A stretch of DNA of 64,000 nt from Rhizobacter sp. Root1238 (GTDB lineage: Bacteria; Pseudomonadota; Gammaproteobacteria; Burkholderiales; Burkholderiaceae_C): contig NZ_LMDM01000015.1 of assembly GCF_001425825.1 (NCBI RefSeq), positions 62,001-126,000 of the forward strand, read 5' to 3'. A program made the translations under genes and the position numbers. Under the pieces are notes generated by a model. The model did no database searches and was not told the origin of the DNA. It saw nothing but the letters and a program-made list of their open reading frames with translations. Of the stretch, positions 38,920 to 49,000 are shown in pieces. Positions within the stretch are counted from its first letter, which is position 1. The number at the start of each line of letters is the position of its first letter.

Positions 38920-39236
38920 CCCTGACCAGCCAAGCGAGGCGCGTACACCGGGAGGGAACAAGCGGCGTGATCCGCCAGCGAGCGATGGCCTGCGCATGCC
39001 AACGCCGTCTCATGCTGAGTGGCGCACGACGTCAGCCACCGTGTGGCTTCAGCGGCTTCGCCATTCACTCATTCACTTCACAGGAACGCAACCATGGACA
39101 ATTCCATAGCGGCTCGGCGACTCCAGCGCCTTCAAACGTGGGTTCGTCCCGAAGCCGTTCCACGGGAGTTGGCTGGCGGCACGCGCAATCGCTCTCCAGT
39201 CCGCGTCCAGAGCGTGGATCGCTGCTCGCATGGGGG
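38920..39236. other. Gap between chemoreceptor and methyltransferase, no supported gene
   Basis: This stretch of about 320 bp lies between two convergent genes. A short plus-strand frame at 39092 (MDNSIAARRLQRLQTW) has an AGGAA upstream, but it runs into the 3' end of the opposite gene and shows nothing recognisable. I see no clear terminator, RNA gene or repeat here. Confidence 0.5.
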
Positions 39237-40190
39237 TCAATACATATCCGCCAACCGCAACGTATGCGCATTGCGCGAGTCATCCACCGCCCGCACCACA
39301 TGCCGCTCGTCGGCAATGGTCTGGAACAGGTCGATGCCCTTGGTCGCCTTGCCGCCTGAATCCTGGTCGCCGCGGTACGAGATGGTCGAACGAGGTTGCC
39401 CGTTCATCATCTCGCCGTTGCACAGCGACAGGAATTCCCAGGACGCCATCCGCGCGCCGGCCGCCCACGCGTCGCCGTCCTGGATGTCGCCGTCGTCCAC
39501 CGCGCGGCACATCACCGACATGTAGCCGCTGTCGACCCCCGGCGCGAAGTTGGCCGGGTTCACGTCGGAGTGCGGGCAGTAGTAGCAGTCGATCGGCACC
39601 ATCTTGAAGAGCCGGATCAGCGATTCAAGCATCGGCACCGAGTGGTACCAGAAGGTGTTGGTCTCGCGCTGCAGGTTGCCGCGGTGGTTGTATTCCAGCG
39701 TGTGCCCCTCGCGGCGCATCACGTTGGTCGACACGATCATCAGCCCGTTCTTCTTCAGCAGCGGCCGGATCCCGGCCAGCACGTGCATCGGCGAGAACAC
39801 GTGGTACAGCACGCCCGACAGGTTGATGAAGTCGAAGCCGCCCTCGTCCTTCAGCTTCACGCTCAGGTCGTACAGCAGGCCGATCTGCTTGAAATCGAAG
39901 TTGACGCCGTAGATCGTCTTGATCGCGTTCATCTTCTTCTCGCAGTGCGGCAGCGCGTCGGTGGCCAGCACGCGCTTCGCGCCCTGGCGCGTCATCAGCG
40001 TCGGGATCAGGCCCTCCATGCTGCCGATGTCCAAGCAATCCATGCCCTGCAGGTTCGCGTTGCGCAACAGCATGCGCGGCATCATCGGCACGCGCGGCAT
40101 GTGCGTGCCCTTGGTGATCAGCCCCGGCGCCAGCTCGACGTTGTAGTACCACCAGTCGTTGGCCACCGATGCGATGAGTTCGTCGTGCAT
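39237..40190 (-). CDS. Class I SAM-dependent methyltransferase
   Basis: The 317-aa product has a Rossmann methyltransferase core with motif I as LDIGSMEGLIPTLM (about residue 53), an acidic loop ATDALPHC and the later FDFINLSGVLYHVFSPMHV, typical of SAM-dependent methyltransferases in surface-sugar clusters. It is the last gene of the minus-strand operon that starts with the tolC-like gene, 31 bp after the acyltransferase. A role in methylating a sugar or a glycan-linked substrate is inferred from context. The exact substrate is unknown. Confidence 0.8.
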   Translation of the reverse strand: MHDELIASVANDWWYYNVELAPGLITKGTHMPRVPMMPRMLLRNANLQGMDCLDIGSMEGLIPTLMTRQGAKRVLATDALPHCEKKMNAIKTIYGVNFDFKQIGLLYDLSVKLKDEGGFDFINLSGVLYHVFSPMHVLAGIRPLLKKNGLMIVSTNVMRREGHTLEYNHRGNLQRETNTFWYHSVPMLESLIRLFKMVPIDCYYCPHSDVNPANFAPGVDSGYMSVMCRAVDDGDIQDGDAWAAGARMASWEFLSLCNGEMMNGQPRSTISYRGDQDSGGKATKGIDLFQTIADERHVVRAVDDSRNAHTLRLADMY

Positions 40191-40221
40191 GTTCTCGTCT
40201 CCTGGTTGTTGACGTGCTGGT

Positions 40222-40869
40222 TCAAACGATGTTCTGCACCTGCCCGACGATCACCGCCGGATTGCCGGCGATCACCGACAGCGGCGGCGCATCGAACTTC
40301 GGCGGCACCACCGTGCCGGCCGCGATCACGCTGCCGCGCCCGATGCGGCAGCCCTTCAGCAGCGTCACGCGGCTGCCGATGAAGACCTCGTCCTCGATCA
40401 CCACCGGTCGCGGCTGCTGGTCCGGCAGGTGCCGCTGGCCGAGCGCGAGCTGGTGCGCGTTGGAGTCCATCACCTGGAACTCCGAGCCGATCAGGCAACG
40501 CCGGCCGATGTGGATGGCCGCGCCTTCGGACACGATCACCGCGCGGTTGTTGATGGTCGTGCCGTCGCCGATCTCGATCAGCGATTGCGGCGTGCGCGCC
40601 TCGACGTAGCTGCAGGCATAGCTGCCCGGCGAACGCGGCACGCCGAACACCACCGTCGGCGCGAGCCGGATGCGGCCGCTGCCCTTGAAGACGGTCGGCG
40701 TCAGCAGGTTGACGACGCGCGCTGCGCCCTCCGGCGCAGCCGTCACCTCGACGCTCGCCTTGTCGGACACATGGAAGAAGTAGTGCACCAGCAGCGCCCG
40801 CACCCAGGTCTCGAGTTCGAACGGGTTGCTGTTCGAAATCCAGGCCTTGTAGCGATCGAGCTTCAGCAT
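40222..40869 (-). CDS. Hexapeptide-repeat (left-handed beta-helix) acyltransferase
   Basis: The 215-aa protein shows the imperfect hexad pattern of LbH acyltransferases (IEIGDGTTINNRAVIVSEGA, IHIGRRCLIGS, VVIEDEVFIGSRVTLLKGCR, IGRGSVIAAGTVV). It ends in the usual AGNPAVIVGQV. Such enzymes O- or N-acetylate sugars using acetyl-CoA. It follows the glycosyltransferase by 13 bp. The acceptor is probably a sugar made or used in this operon. This is inference from neighbours. Confidence 0.85.
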   Translation of the reverse strand: MLKLDRYKAWISNSNPFELETWVRALLVHYFFHVSDKASVEVTAAPEGAARVVNLLTPTVFKGSGRIRLAPTVVFGVPRSPGSYACSYVEARTPQSLIEIGDGTTINNRAVIVSEGAAIHIGRRCLIGSEFQVMDSNAHQLALGQRHLPDQQPRPVVIEDEVFIGSRVTLLKGCRIGRGSVIAAGTVVPPKFDAPPLSVIAGNPAVIVGQVQNIV

Positions 40870-40882
40870 GATCGCGGCGTGC

Positions 40883-41839
40883 TCAGAAGCCGTGTGTCGC
40901 GAGGAAGTCGTTCCAGGCCGCGATGAAGCGCTCCTCGGCGCCGGCCGTGCCCGCCGCCAGCTCGGGCAGCAGCGCGCAGAACGGCTGCATGTCGGGCTGG
41001 CTGCCGTAGCGCACGTTGAGCGCCGGCTGGATGATGCGGCAGCACTGCTGCAGCAGCTCGTCGCTCAGCCGGCCGATGCGGTGCCCGCCGACGGCCAGCG
41101 CGACGAAGCCCAGGTGCGCGCCTTTCATGAACGGGCTGTTGACGTTCGACGAGTTCTGCCCCGCGCTGATGCGGAAGTAGCCCAGGTGGTCCTGGATGTG
41201 GCACAGCGGGCGGCGGATGCTCGCCGCGACGAAGGCGCCCAGGTCCCACAGCCCGGCGTACGACACGTCGCCGAGCGCCGGCTTCAGCAGCAGGTCGGCA
41301 CAGTCGGCGCGAAAGATCGCGTTCGAGAATTCGCCGAAGTAGTTCTTGCACTCGGCGACCGTGCTCATGAACATCACGTCGTCGTTCAACGCGATCATGC
41401 GGCTGGCGTTGTTGGCGATCGCCGCCGGCACCGGCTGCCCCGTCATCGGGTGGCCCAGCTCGTTGGCCACCCAGCGCCGGCTCACCGAGCACGAGAAGTT
41501 CGCCGATGCATGCGCCACCAGGTGGCGCTCGTAGAACTCGGGGTACATCACGTCGTCGTCGAGCATCACGTGCAGCAGCTCCGAGCGGCCGTCCCACAGC
41601 CGCACCAGCTGCTTCAGGTTCTCGTAGGCGCCGTTGCGCGGTCCCTCGTGGAACTCGATGTCCAGACCCGCCAGCAGCGGCTTGTAAGGCTCCGAGAAGA
41701 AGACCTCGCGGAATTCGCCATGCGGGCTGTCGTCGGAAATGATGACCTTCTGCGACGGCCGCGTCTGGTAGCGCAGCGAGTTCAGCAGGTCGAGGATGTA
41801 GCGGGTCTTGTAGGCGGGGATCAGTGTCGTGATGTTCAT
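40883..41839 (-). CDS. Family 2-type glycosyltransferase
   Basis: The ATG at 41839 gives 318 aa starting MNITTLIPAYKTRYILDLLN, the N-terminal strand of GT-A glycosyltransferases. The metal/nucleotide motif appears as MLDDDVMYPEFYERHL, with an earlier ISDDSPHGEF. No membrane helices are evident, so it acts in the cytoplasm or at the membrane surface. The start lies 5 bp from the stop of the aminotransferase gene. It probably transfers the 3-amino-3,6-dideoxyhexose made by the neighbouring genes, though donor and acceptor are not proven. Confidence 0.82.
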   Translation of the reverse strand: MNITTLIPAYKTRYILDLLNSLRYQTRPSQKVIISDDSPHGEFREVFFSEPYKPLLAGLDIEFHEGPRNGAYENLKQLVRLWDGRSELLHVMLDDDVMYPEFYERHLVAHASANFSCSVSRRWVANELGHPMTGQPVPAAIANNASRMIALNDDVMFMSTVAECKNYFGEFSNAIFRADCADLLLKPALGDVSYAGLWDLGAFVAASIRRPLCHIQDHLGYFRISAGQNSSNVNSPFMKGAHLGFVALAVGGHRIGRLSDELLQQCCRIIQPALNVRYGSQPDMQPFCALLPELAAGTAGAEERFIAAWNDFLATHGF

Positions 41840-41844
41840 CGCGT

Positions 41845-42951
41845 TCAGCCCAATGCCTTCACCGCGTCGCGCACCGCGTGGATCACCTGCTCGGTCTGCT
41901 CGACGCTCTGGGTCGGCCCGATCGGCAGGCTCAGCACCTGCGCGTGCATGGCCTCGGAGATCGGCAGCGCACCGCGCGCGATGCCGAGCGACGCATACGC
42001 CGGCTGCAGGTGCGGCGCGACCGGGTAGTGGATGACCGTGCCGACGCTGGCATCGGCCAGCCGTTTCGCAAGCGCATCGCGCTGCCGGTGCCGCACGACG
42101 AACAGGTGCCAGGCCGGCTCGGCCCAGGCCGGCACCACCGGCAGCACCAGGTCGAGCCCGGCCAGGCCTTGCAGGTAGCGCTGCGCGATGGCCGCACGGT
42201 GCCGGTTGTCGGCGTCGAGCTTCGGCAGCTTCACGCGCAGCAGCGCGGCCTGCAGCTCGTCGAGCCGCGAGTTGTAGCCGATCACCTCGTTGTGGTACTT
42301 CACCTTCGAGCCGTAGTTGCGCAGCTCGCGCAGGCGGGCTGCCACGCCTTCGTCGTGCGTCGTCACGGCACCGCCGTCGCCGAGCGCGCCGAGGTTCTTG
42401 CCGGGGTAGAAGCTCCAGGCCACCGCGTCGCCATGCGCGCCCAGGCGTTCGCCCTTGTAGCGCGCGGCATGGGCCTGCGCGCCGTCTTCGATGACCCGCA
42501 GCCGGTGGCGGCGCGCGATCTCGAGGATCGGCGTCATGTCGGCCGGCTGGCCGTACAGGTGCACCGGCATGACGGCCTTGGTGCGCGGCGTGATGGCGGC
42601 CTCGAGGCGCGCCGGGTCGATGTTGTGCGTGCGTTCGTCGGGCTCCACCGGCACCGGCGTCGCACCGACGTGCGTGACGGCCAGCCAGGTCGCGATGTAG
42701 GTGTTCGACGGCACGATCACCTCGTCGCCCGCGCCGATGTCGAACGCGCGCAGCGCGAGGCTCAGCGCATCGAGCCCGTTGGCCACGCCGACGCAGTGCG
42801 CCGCGCCGCAATAGGCCGCGTACTCCTGCTCGAAGCGCTTCAGCTCGTCGCCCATGATGTACCAGCCCGAATCGAGCACGCGCTCGAAGGCGGCCACCAG
42901 CTCGGCACGCTGCTGCAGCTGGACGGACTTCAGGTCGAGGAAGGGAACCAT
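41845..42951 (-). CDS. DegT/DnrJ/EryC1 aminotransferase, FdtB/QdtB-like
   Basis: This PLP enzyme is of the sugar aminotransferase family, 368 aa, starting [20 protein letters not shown]. The PLP lysine is in [17 protein letters not shown], and the segment [15 protein letters not shown] carries the cofactor-binding Asp. The closest functional models are FdtB and QdtB, which aminate dTDP-3-keto-6-deoxyhexoses to 3-amino sugars. The adjacent FdtD-like fusion supports this. The substrate-supplying rmlA and rmlB genes are not in the window and must lie elsewhere. Confidence 0.88.
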   Translation of the reverse strand: MVPFLDLKSVQLQQRAELVAAFERVLDSGWYIMGDELKRFEQEYAAYCGAAHCVGVANGLDALSLALRAFDIGAGDEVIVPSNTYIATWLAVTHVGATPVPVEPDERTHNIDPARLEAAITPRTKAVMPVHLYGQPADMTPILEIARRHRLRVIEDGAQAHAARYKGERLGAHGDAVAWSFYPGKNLGALGDGGAVTTHDEGVAARLRELRNYGSKVKYHNEVIGYNSRLDELQAALLRVKLPKLDADNRHRAAIAQRYLQGLAGLDLVLPVVPAWAEPAWHLFVVRHRQRDALAKRLADASVGTVIHYPVAPHLQPAYASLGIARGALPISEAMHAQVLSLPIGPTQSVEQTEQVIHAVRDAVKALG

Positions 42952-43035
42952 CTCAGTGCCCGCCCGGCCGCCCGAAGGGCACTGAGCGCCCCCTCGGGGG
43001 GCAGCGAACGAAGAGAGCTTGGGGGTTGTCCATTG
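42952..43035 (-). repeat. Short GC-rich repeat/hairpin cluster after the GNAT gene
   Basis: The 84-bp gap carries a 10-bp perfect inverted repeat CTCAGTGCCC/GGGCACTGAG (42952-42961, 42977-42986). Beside it is a 6-bp hairpin GCCCCC/GGGGGC (42988-43002), flanked by CAGCGAACGAAG and a CCCCCAAGCT-type end. The C6/G6 hairpin beside a CTTCGTTCGCTG word is a pattern I associate with common intergenic repeats of Burkholderiales. It shares that word with the core of the nested elements. Confidence 0.6.
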
Positions 43036-43608
43036 TCAGATGCTCACCTTGAGAGGGTCGGGCAGGAAACGGGCATAGCGCTTCATCGCCTCACGGATCG
43101 CCGCGTTCGCCAGCGTGTACTCGATCTCGACGTCGTCCTGCGAGACCCGCTGGGCGCCGAAGCGCTCGTGGAAGGCGCAGACGCGCTCATTCGCGAGGTT
43201 GACCTGAAAGTGCGCATTCGTAAAGCCCAGGGTATCGAGGGCATACGCGTAGACCATCAGCGCCGACTCGATGGCCGCCGATGACGGTGCCGCGTCCGAC
43301 AGGATCCAGCTGCCCCAGCAGAAGCTGCTCTGGCCGTCGACCGTGCGGCCGTCGTAGAGGCGCACGGTGCCGAGCTTGTCGCCGGCCAGGTTCTCGATGA
43401 CGAAGTAAGCCTCGCCGTCGCGCTGCGCATAGGCGGCCAGCCAGGCCTGCTGGTCGGCCAGCGCGCCCGAGGTGCGCGACAGGTGGCGCGACTTGCTCTC
43501 GTCGGTGCGCAGCCCGAGGATGAACTCGGCATCGGCCAGCGCGGCGTCGCGGAATGCGAGGGTCTTGCCTTGAAGGCGCCCCGCCTTGGCCAGCCGCGGC
43601 GCGGTCAT
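43036..43608 (-). CDS. GNAT family N-acetyltransferase
   Basis: The ATG at 43608 gives a 190-aa protein with a GNAT fold: LAFRDAALADAEFILGLRTD at the start, YFVIENLAGDKLGTVRLYDG for strands 3-4, and FTNAHFQVNLANERVCAFHERFGAQ for the acetyl-CoA and C-terminal region. Its start overlaps the stop of the upstream fusion gene (ATGA), so the two are coupled. It may acetylate the amino sugar or a second amino group. Since the upstream fusion already has an acetyltransferase domain, a different acceptor is likely. Confidence 0.83.
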   Translation of the reverse strand: MTAPRLAKAGRLQGKTLAFRDAALADAEFILGLRTDESKSRHLSRTSGALADQQAWLAAYAQRDGEAYFVIENLAGDKLGTVRLYDGRTVDGQSSFCWGSWILSDAAPSSAAIESALMVYAYALDTLGFTNAHFQVNLANERVCAFHERFGAQRVSQDDVEIEYTLANAAIREAMKRYARFLPDPLKVSI

Positions 43609-44444
43609 GCCTGGGCAACCAGGTCGGTGAACACGCCGTAGTCGCGGATGTAGTCCGCGGCGTCGTAGTAGTCGGAGGCGAACACCATCAGCATCGCGTC
43701 CGGCGAGTACTTGTACTGCACGCCCCAGGTCATCGGCGGCAGGTACAGGCCGCGCTGCGGCGAGTCGAGCACCACCTCGACGCGGCGCTTGCCGTCGTCG
43801 GCCACCACCGCGCAGCTGCCCTTCAGGCAGATCAGGAACTGGTGGCAGCGGTGGTGGGCATGCTCGCCGCGGATCTCGCGGCTGGGCACGCCGAACACCA
43901 TGAAATAACGCAGCGGCTTGAACGGCACATGGCGGTCGAACTCGCCGACCGTCAGGTCGCCGCGCAGGTCGTGGATCACCGGGAAATGGTGCACCGTGAC
44001 ACCGTGCACCGGCGTGGTCTCGATCTTGAAGCCGTTGGCGGCGCTCGGCACATGCACCGCGCTCGCCGGGCCCTTGTCGGTATCGACATAGCCGACGATC
44101 GCGGCCGGGTTGCCTTCGACGATGGCACCGGGCGGCACCGAACGCGTGACGACCGAGCCGGGGCGCACGACCGCCTTGGCGGCGATCGTCAGGCCGCCGT
44201 AGACCGTCGAATTGGCACCGATCCACGCCTGGCGGCGCACGGTGGTGCCGACCGGCTCGTGGCCTTCGGCCTCGACGAACACCACGTTGGCGCCGATCTG
44301 GCAGCCGGCCTCGATGACCACGCCGCGGCAGATGTGCGCGCCGCTCTTGACGACGCAGTCGCCGTGCACGTGCGCCTCGGGGTCGATGAAGGCCTGCGGG
44401 TGCAGCGCGTGCGGGGCCAGCAGGCTGGTGTCGTTGGTTCCCAT
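43605..44444 (-). CDS. FdtD/WxcM-like fusion: LbH N-acetyltransferase plus cupin sugar 3,4-ketoisomerase
   Basis: Residues about 10-140 are a left-handed beta-helix acetyltransferase (HGDCVVKSGAHICRGVVIEA, IGANSTVYGGLTIAAKAVVR, VEGNPAAIVGYVD). Residues about 145-275 form a WxcM/FdtA-like cupin (IHDLRGDLTVGEFDRHVPFK, REIRGEHAHHRCHQFLICLK, LYLPPMTWGVQYKYSPDAML). Fusions of this order are known as FdtD, which isomerises dTDP-4-keto-6-deoxyglucose and N-acetylates the 3-amino product. The ATG at 44444 gives 279 aa. With the FdtB-like gene this points to a dTDP-3-acetamido-3,6-dideoxyhexose. The product stereochemistry (Fuc3NAc or Qui3NAc) cannot be told from sequence. Confidence 0.85.
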   Translation of the reverse strand: MGTNDTSLLAPHALHPQAFIDPEAHVHGDCVVKSGAHICRGVVIEAGCQIGANVVFVEAEGHEPVGTTVRRQAWIGANSTVYGGLTIAAKAVVRPGSVVTRSVPPGAIVEGNPAAIVGYVDTDKGPASAVHVPSAANGFKIETTPVHGVTVHHFPVIHDLRGDLTVGEFDRHVPFKPLRYFMVFGVPSREIRGEHAHHRCHQFLICLKGSCAVVADDGKRRVEVVLDSPQRGLYLPPMTWGVQYKYSPDAMLMVFASDYYDAADYIRDYGVFTDLVAQA

Positions 44445-44484
44445 GGTGTCGGTGTCTTTCCGTAGTGGCCGGATCAGAGGAAGT

Positions 44485-45828
44485 TCATTGCAGCCAGGCG
44501 CCGATGCCCAGCCCCAGCGAGCGCAGCAGCGCATTCGCCTGCTCGCCGTCGTACAGCGCGTTGACGTAGGCGACGCGCAGGCCGTAGTGGTCGCCCTCGG
44601 CGGCCATCACGTCGAACAGCGAACGCCGGCCGAGCTGCTGCCACTGCTGCAGCGTGAAGTTGCGCACCCGGTCGCTGTCGCGCAGCACGCTGATGACACG
44701 CTGCGCGCGGTCGAAGGCGGAGGTCGCCTGCTCGTGCACCTCGCTCATGCGGAAGCGCCGGCCTTCCAGCGCATCGGCACGCTGCAGCTTCGCGGCCTCG
44801 GCCCGCTTGCGCGCGGCGGCGCTGGAGTAGTCGTTGCTGGCGTTGTAGAGCGGGATGTTGAAGCTGACGCCGGCCGACCAGTTGGTGCCGTCGCCGGCGC
44901 CCTTGGCCTTGCTGCCGCCCACCGTCCAGTTGACCTGCGGCTTCTGGCCGGCCACCACCGCGCGGGCGTAGCTGTCGGCCGCCTCGGCCTGCTGGTCGAG
45001 CTGGGCGATCTCGGCGGCGCGGTCGGCCTGGGCCAGCAGTTCGTCGAGCTTGGGCACGTCGAGCAGCACCGACGACAGGCCTTCGGTCGGCGGCAGGCCG
45101 TCGCCGACGAAGCGGCGCAGCTTGACCTCGATCTGGCGCACCATCGACAGCGTCTGCACCTGCTGCAGGTCGGCCTGCTGCTGGTTCTTCTGCGCCTGCA
45201 CCAGCTCGCTGGTGCGGCCCTTGTCGGCGCGCACGATGGTTTCCAGCGCCTCGACCAGGCAGCTCATCTTGCGCGAGTACTGCTGGTAGACCTGCGCCTG
45301 CATGCGGTAGCGGCTGCGGTCGAGCGCGAGCGAGACGGTCTGCAGCGCGACCTGCTCCTGCGCGCTGAGCTGGCCCTGGCGCGCGGCCTCGGCCAGGTGG
45401 CTGCGCCAGTCGGTCAGCTGGGTGATGCGCCCGCCGTCGAACAGCGGCGCGCTGATGCTGAGGCCCAGGCGGGCCTGGTTGCCGCTGAGGGATTCGGTGT
45501 TGGGGGCCGAGCTGCCGACGCGGCCCAGCGTGCCGGTCAGGCCGGCCTGCGGGCGGCTCGACATGCGGGTTTCGTCGACATCGGCCGCGGCCGCTTCGGC
45601 CAGCAGTTTCGCCGCGCCGATCGACTGGCTGCGCCGCACCGCTTCCTGGACCATCGACTGCAGCGACACGCGCGGCCCGCCGGCATCGCCCGCGAGCGGC
45701 CTACCGCCGTAGCTGACGCTGGACTCCACGCCTTCGTCGTCGATGCAGCGGGCGACCGCAGGCAGCGCGACGGCGGTGGCCACCAGCACGCCGGCAAGGC
45801 GCAGGGTGTAGGACGGACGGACGGTCAT
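44485..45828 (-). CDS. TolC-family outer membrane channel of type I secretion
   Basis: The ATG at 45828 (MTVRPSYTLRLAGVLVATAVALPAVA) gives a signal peptide and 447 aa. The mature protein has two TolC-type repeats of long coiled-coil helices with the beta-barrel strands LGLSISAPLFDGGRITQL and WSAGVSFNIPLYNASNDYSS. It forms the outer membrane/periplasmic tunnel of a type I system. It diverges from the RTX gene (188 bp between starts) and is the first gene of the operon that continues into the sugar genes, 40 bp upstream of the FdtD-like gene. Only one such channel is present, so it may serve both exporters. Confidence 0.9.
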   Translation of the reverse strand: MTVRPSYTLRLAGVLVATAVALPAVARCIDDEGVESSVSYGGRPLAGDAGGPRVSLQSMVQEAVRRSQSIGAAKLLAEAAAADVDETRMSSRPQAGLTGTLGRVGSSAPNTESLSGNQARLGLSISAPLFDGGRITQLTDWRSHLAEAARQGQLSAQEQVALQTVSLALDRSRYRMQAQVYQQYSRKMSCLVEALETIVRADKGRTSELVQAQKNQQQADLQQVQTLSMVRQIEVKLRRFVGDGLPPTEGLSSVLLDVPKLDELLAQADRAAEIAQLDQQAEAADSYARAVVAGQKPQVNWTVGGSKAKGAGDGTNWSAGVSFNIPLYNASNDYSSAAARKRAEAAKLQRADALEGRRFRMSEVHEQATSAFDRAQRVISVLRDSDRVRNFTLQQWQQLGRRSLFDVMAAEGDHYGLRVAYVNALYDGEQANALLRSLGLGIGAWLQ

Positions 45829-46016
45829 GACACGGGACTCCAGGAACGACCGCAGCTGCGGCACCCTGGAAGTACACCGCGGCCGCCCTGTGAGCGATGT
45901 CCGGAAAATGCCCGGCTTTTGCGGCCAGTTCCGCCCAGCCGTCGCTTTGGACCCTAGACGTGCCAAAGAACGGCCTCCTAAGCTGCGCGACCGATTCAGC
46001 CCCCCAGGACGCGCGA

Positions 46017-49000
46017 ATGAGCACCCAGAGCACCGTTGGCGATGCAGGCGACAACACCCTGACCGGCAGCACGAAAAGCGAAGAGTTCACGGGCGGCAAG
46101 GGCAGCGACACCGTCATCTACGCCGCGGGCGGTGGGCAGGACACGCTGCTGGCGACCTACGACACCACCGCCGGCAAGGTCGACACGCTGCAGCTGAACG
46201 GCATCGCGCCCGAGAACCTGCAGTTCAGCCGCGACGGGAACGACCTGGTGATCGGTTTCAGGACCAGCAGCACCGACCGCGTCACGGTCAAGTACTTCTT
46301 CCTCGGCGACGACCCGGGCAGCGCCTTCAACCCGATGCAGCGGATCACCTTCGTGGATCCGGACGGCGAGCCCGCCAACCCGGCCATCGTGCCCTTCTCG
46401 TTCGCGAAGATCATCCAGGTGCTGGCCACCGGTGGTGCCGGCGACGACGATCTGCGCGGGACGGCCCTCGCCGACACGCTGATCGGCGGCGCCGGCAACG
46501 ACACCCTCACCGGCGGCAAGGGCAACGACCAGTACCAGTTCAACCCCGGCGATGGCCAGGACGTGATCGCGTCCACCTCGGATTCCGACGCCACGCGCGT
46601 CGACACGCTGCGCCTTGGCACCGGTTTGTCGCCGGACCGACTGAGCTTCTCGAGCACCGGCAGCGGCGGCACCTCGCTGCTGATCCGATTCGCCGATTCG
46701 ACCGACCAGATCACCGTCGAGAACTTCCTCAGCGGCGACAAGACCGCCAACAACTACAGCCCGCTGCAGCGCATCACCTTCGCGGACGACGCCACGCAAC
46801 TGAAGGCCGCGGACATCCTCGCGGCGCTGTACGGCGGCACCGCCGGCGCGGACAACCAGCATGGGACCGGCGGCAACGATTCGATCACCGGCCTGGCCGG
46901 CAACGACGTGATCGATGCACGCGCCGGCAACGACACCTTGGTCGGCGGTGCCGGCGACGACACGCTGAACGGCGGCACCGGCAACGACGACTACCGCTAC
47001 ACCCGCGGCGACGGCAACGACTTGATCAAGCTGCAGAACGACACCAGTTCGGGCAAGCTCAACACGCTGCACTTCAGCGCAGGCATCGTCGCCGCCGATG
47101 TCACGCTGACCCGGTCGGGCAGCTCGCTCCTCATCGGCATCACCGGCCAGGGCACGATTCCCGCCAGCACCATCGCCGTCGAGAACTTCTGTTTCACCGC
47201 CGGTTCCGACAGCAGCTTCAACCCGCTGCAGCAGATCGTCTTCGATGGCGTACAAGCCTCCGATGGCAATGCGCTCCGCTGGAATCTGACGACGATGCAG
47301 GCCGGCTTCGCGTCCGATACCGGCTCGAGCAACTCCAGCAACCAGCCGGCCACCGGTCCCGACCTGCTCACCGGCACCGTCGGTGCCGACACCCTCGTCG
47401 GCGGCACCGGCAACGACACCCTCGACGCCGGCATGGGCAACGACACCTGTGTCTTCAACCCCGGCGATGGCCACGACACGATCCTCGCCACCCAGGACAC
47501 CACGACCGGCAGGGTCGACACGCTGCAGCTGAACGGCATCGTCTCGACCAACCTCACGCTGACCCGCAGCGACGGCGACCTGGTGATCGGCTTCAAGGAC
47601 AAGTCCGGCGACAGCATCACGGTGAAGCGGTTCTTCCTGAACGACGACCCGTACAACGCCTGCAACCCGCTGCAGCAGATCACCTTCAAGAGCGCCGACG
47701 GGACCACCGCGCAGAGCCCGGTCGGCTCGCTCGGCATCGCCCAGATCCTCACCGCGATGGCCACCGGTACCGCCGGCAACGACCGGCTGCGCGGTACGGC
47801 CGGCAACGACACCCTCATCGGCCACGCCGGCGACGACACGCTGATCGGCGGCAATGGCGACGACGTGATCGAGTTCACCGTCGGCGACGGCAAGGACCTG
47901 GTCGCCGCGCTGACGCAGGATGCGCGGCCCAACAGGAACGACACGCTGCTGATCCACGGCACGTCCGGCAAAACGGCGATCACCGCCGACATGCTGACGC
48001 TCGGCACGTCAGGTACCTCGCTCGTGATCCAGGTCGGCAGTGCCGACGACCGGATCACCGTCGAGAACTTCTTCTTCCAGGACGACCCGCACAACGGCTA
48101 CAACCCGCTGCAGGCGATCGTCTTCGACGACACGACCCGACTCGACGTCACGACGATCCTCGCGAAGCTCCATGGCGGCACCGCTGCGAACGACGCTTTG
48201 CGCGGCACCAGCGGCGGCGACACCATCACCGGACTGGCAGGCAACGACACCATCGACGGCCGTGGCGGCGACGATCGGATCGACGGCGGTGCCGGCAACG
48301 ACCTGATCGATGGCGGCAAGGGCAACGACACGATCTGGTTCGGCGTCGGCGACGGCCAGGACACGCTGCAGGCGGCGTATGACAGCACCAGCGGCAGGAC
48401 CGACACGCTGATGCTGAAGTCCGACATCGTCGAGGCCGACCTGACGCTGACCCGCTCCGGCGCGGACCTGATCATCTCGGTCCACAAGGAGGGCGCCACG
48501 ACCACCGACACGATCACCGTCAAGAATTTCTCGTTCGCGCCCGGCAGCGACACCTCCTACAACCCGCTGCAGGCCATCACGTTCGCGGGTGTCAAGACCG
48601 CCCAGAAAGATGCACAAGGCGATTTCATCGATCTCGGCTGGAAGCTCTCGGACATCCAGGGCAAGGTCGGCGGATCCGGCAGCGGCGGCCCACGCACCGG
48701 CAGCGACGAAGCCGACACGATCAAGGGCACCGACGGCAACGACCTGATCACCGGCAACGGTGGCAACGACACCATCGATGGCGGCAAGGGCAACGACACC
48801 TATGTGTTCAACACCGGCGATGGTTCGGACGTGCTCTCGGTCAGCCGGGACACGACGATCGGCCGCAACGACACGCTCCAGCTGTCAGACATCACCAGCC
48901 TGCAGGCCACGTTCACCCGCAGCGGCAGCGACCTGATCATCGGCATGCCCGTCGACCCCGACACGAAAGTCCACTCCGACCAGATCACGGTCAAGGGCTT

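Noticed and set aside
39092-39240. Small plus-strand gene starting MDNSIAARRLQRLQTW
   Set aside because: Has an AGGAA upstream, but it runs into the 3' end of the opposite methyltransferase gene and resembles nothing I recognise.
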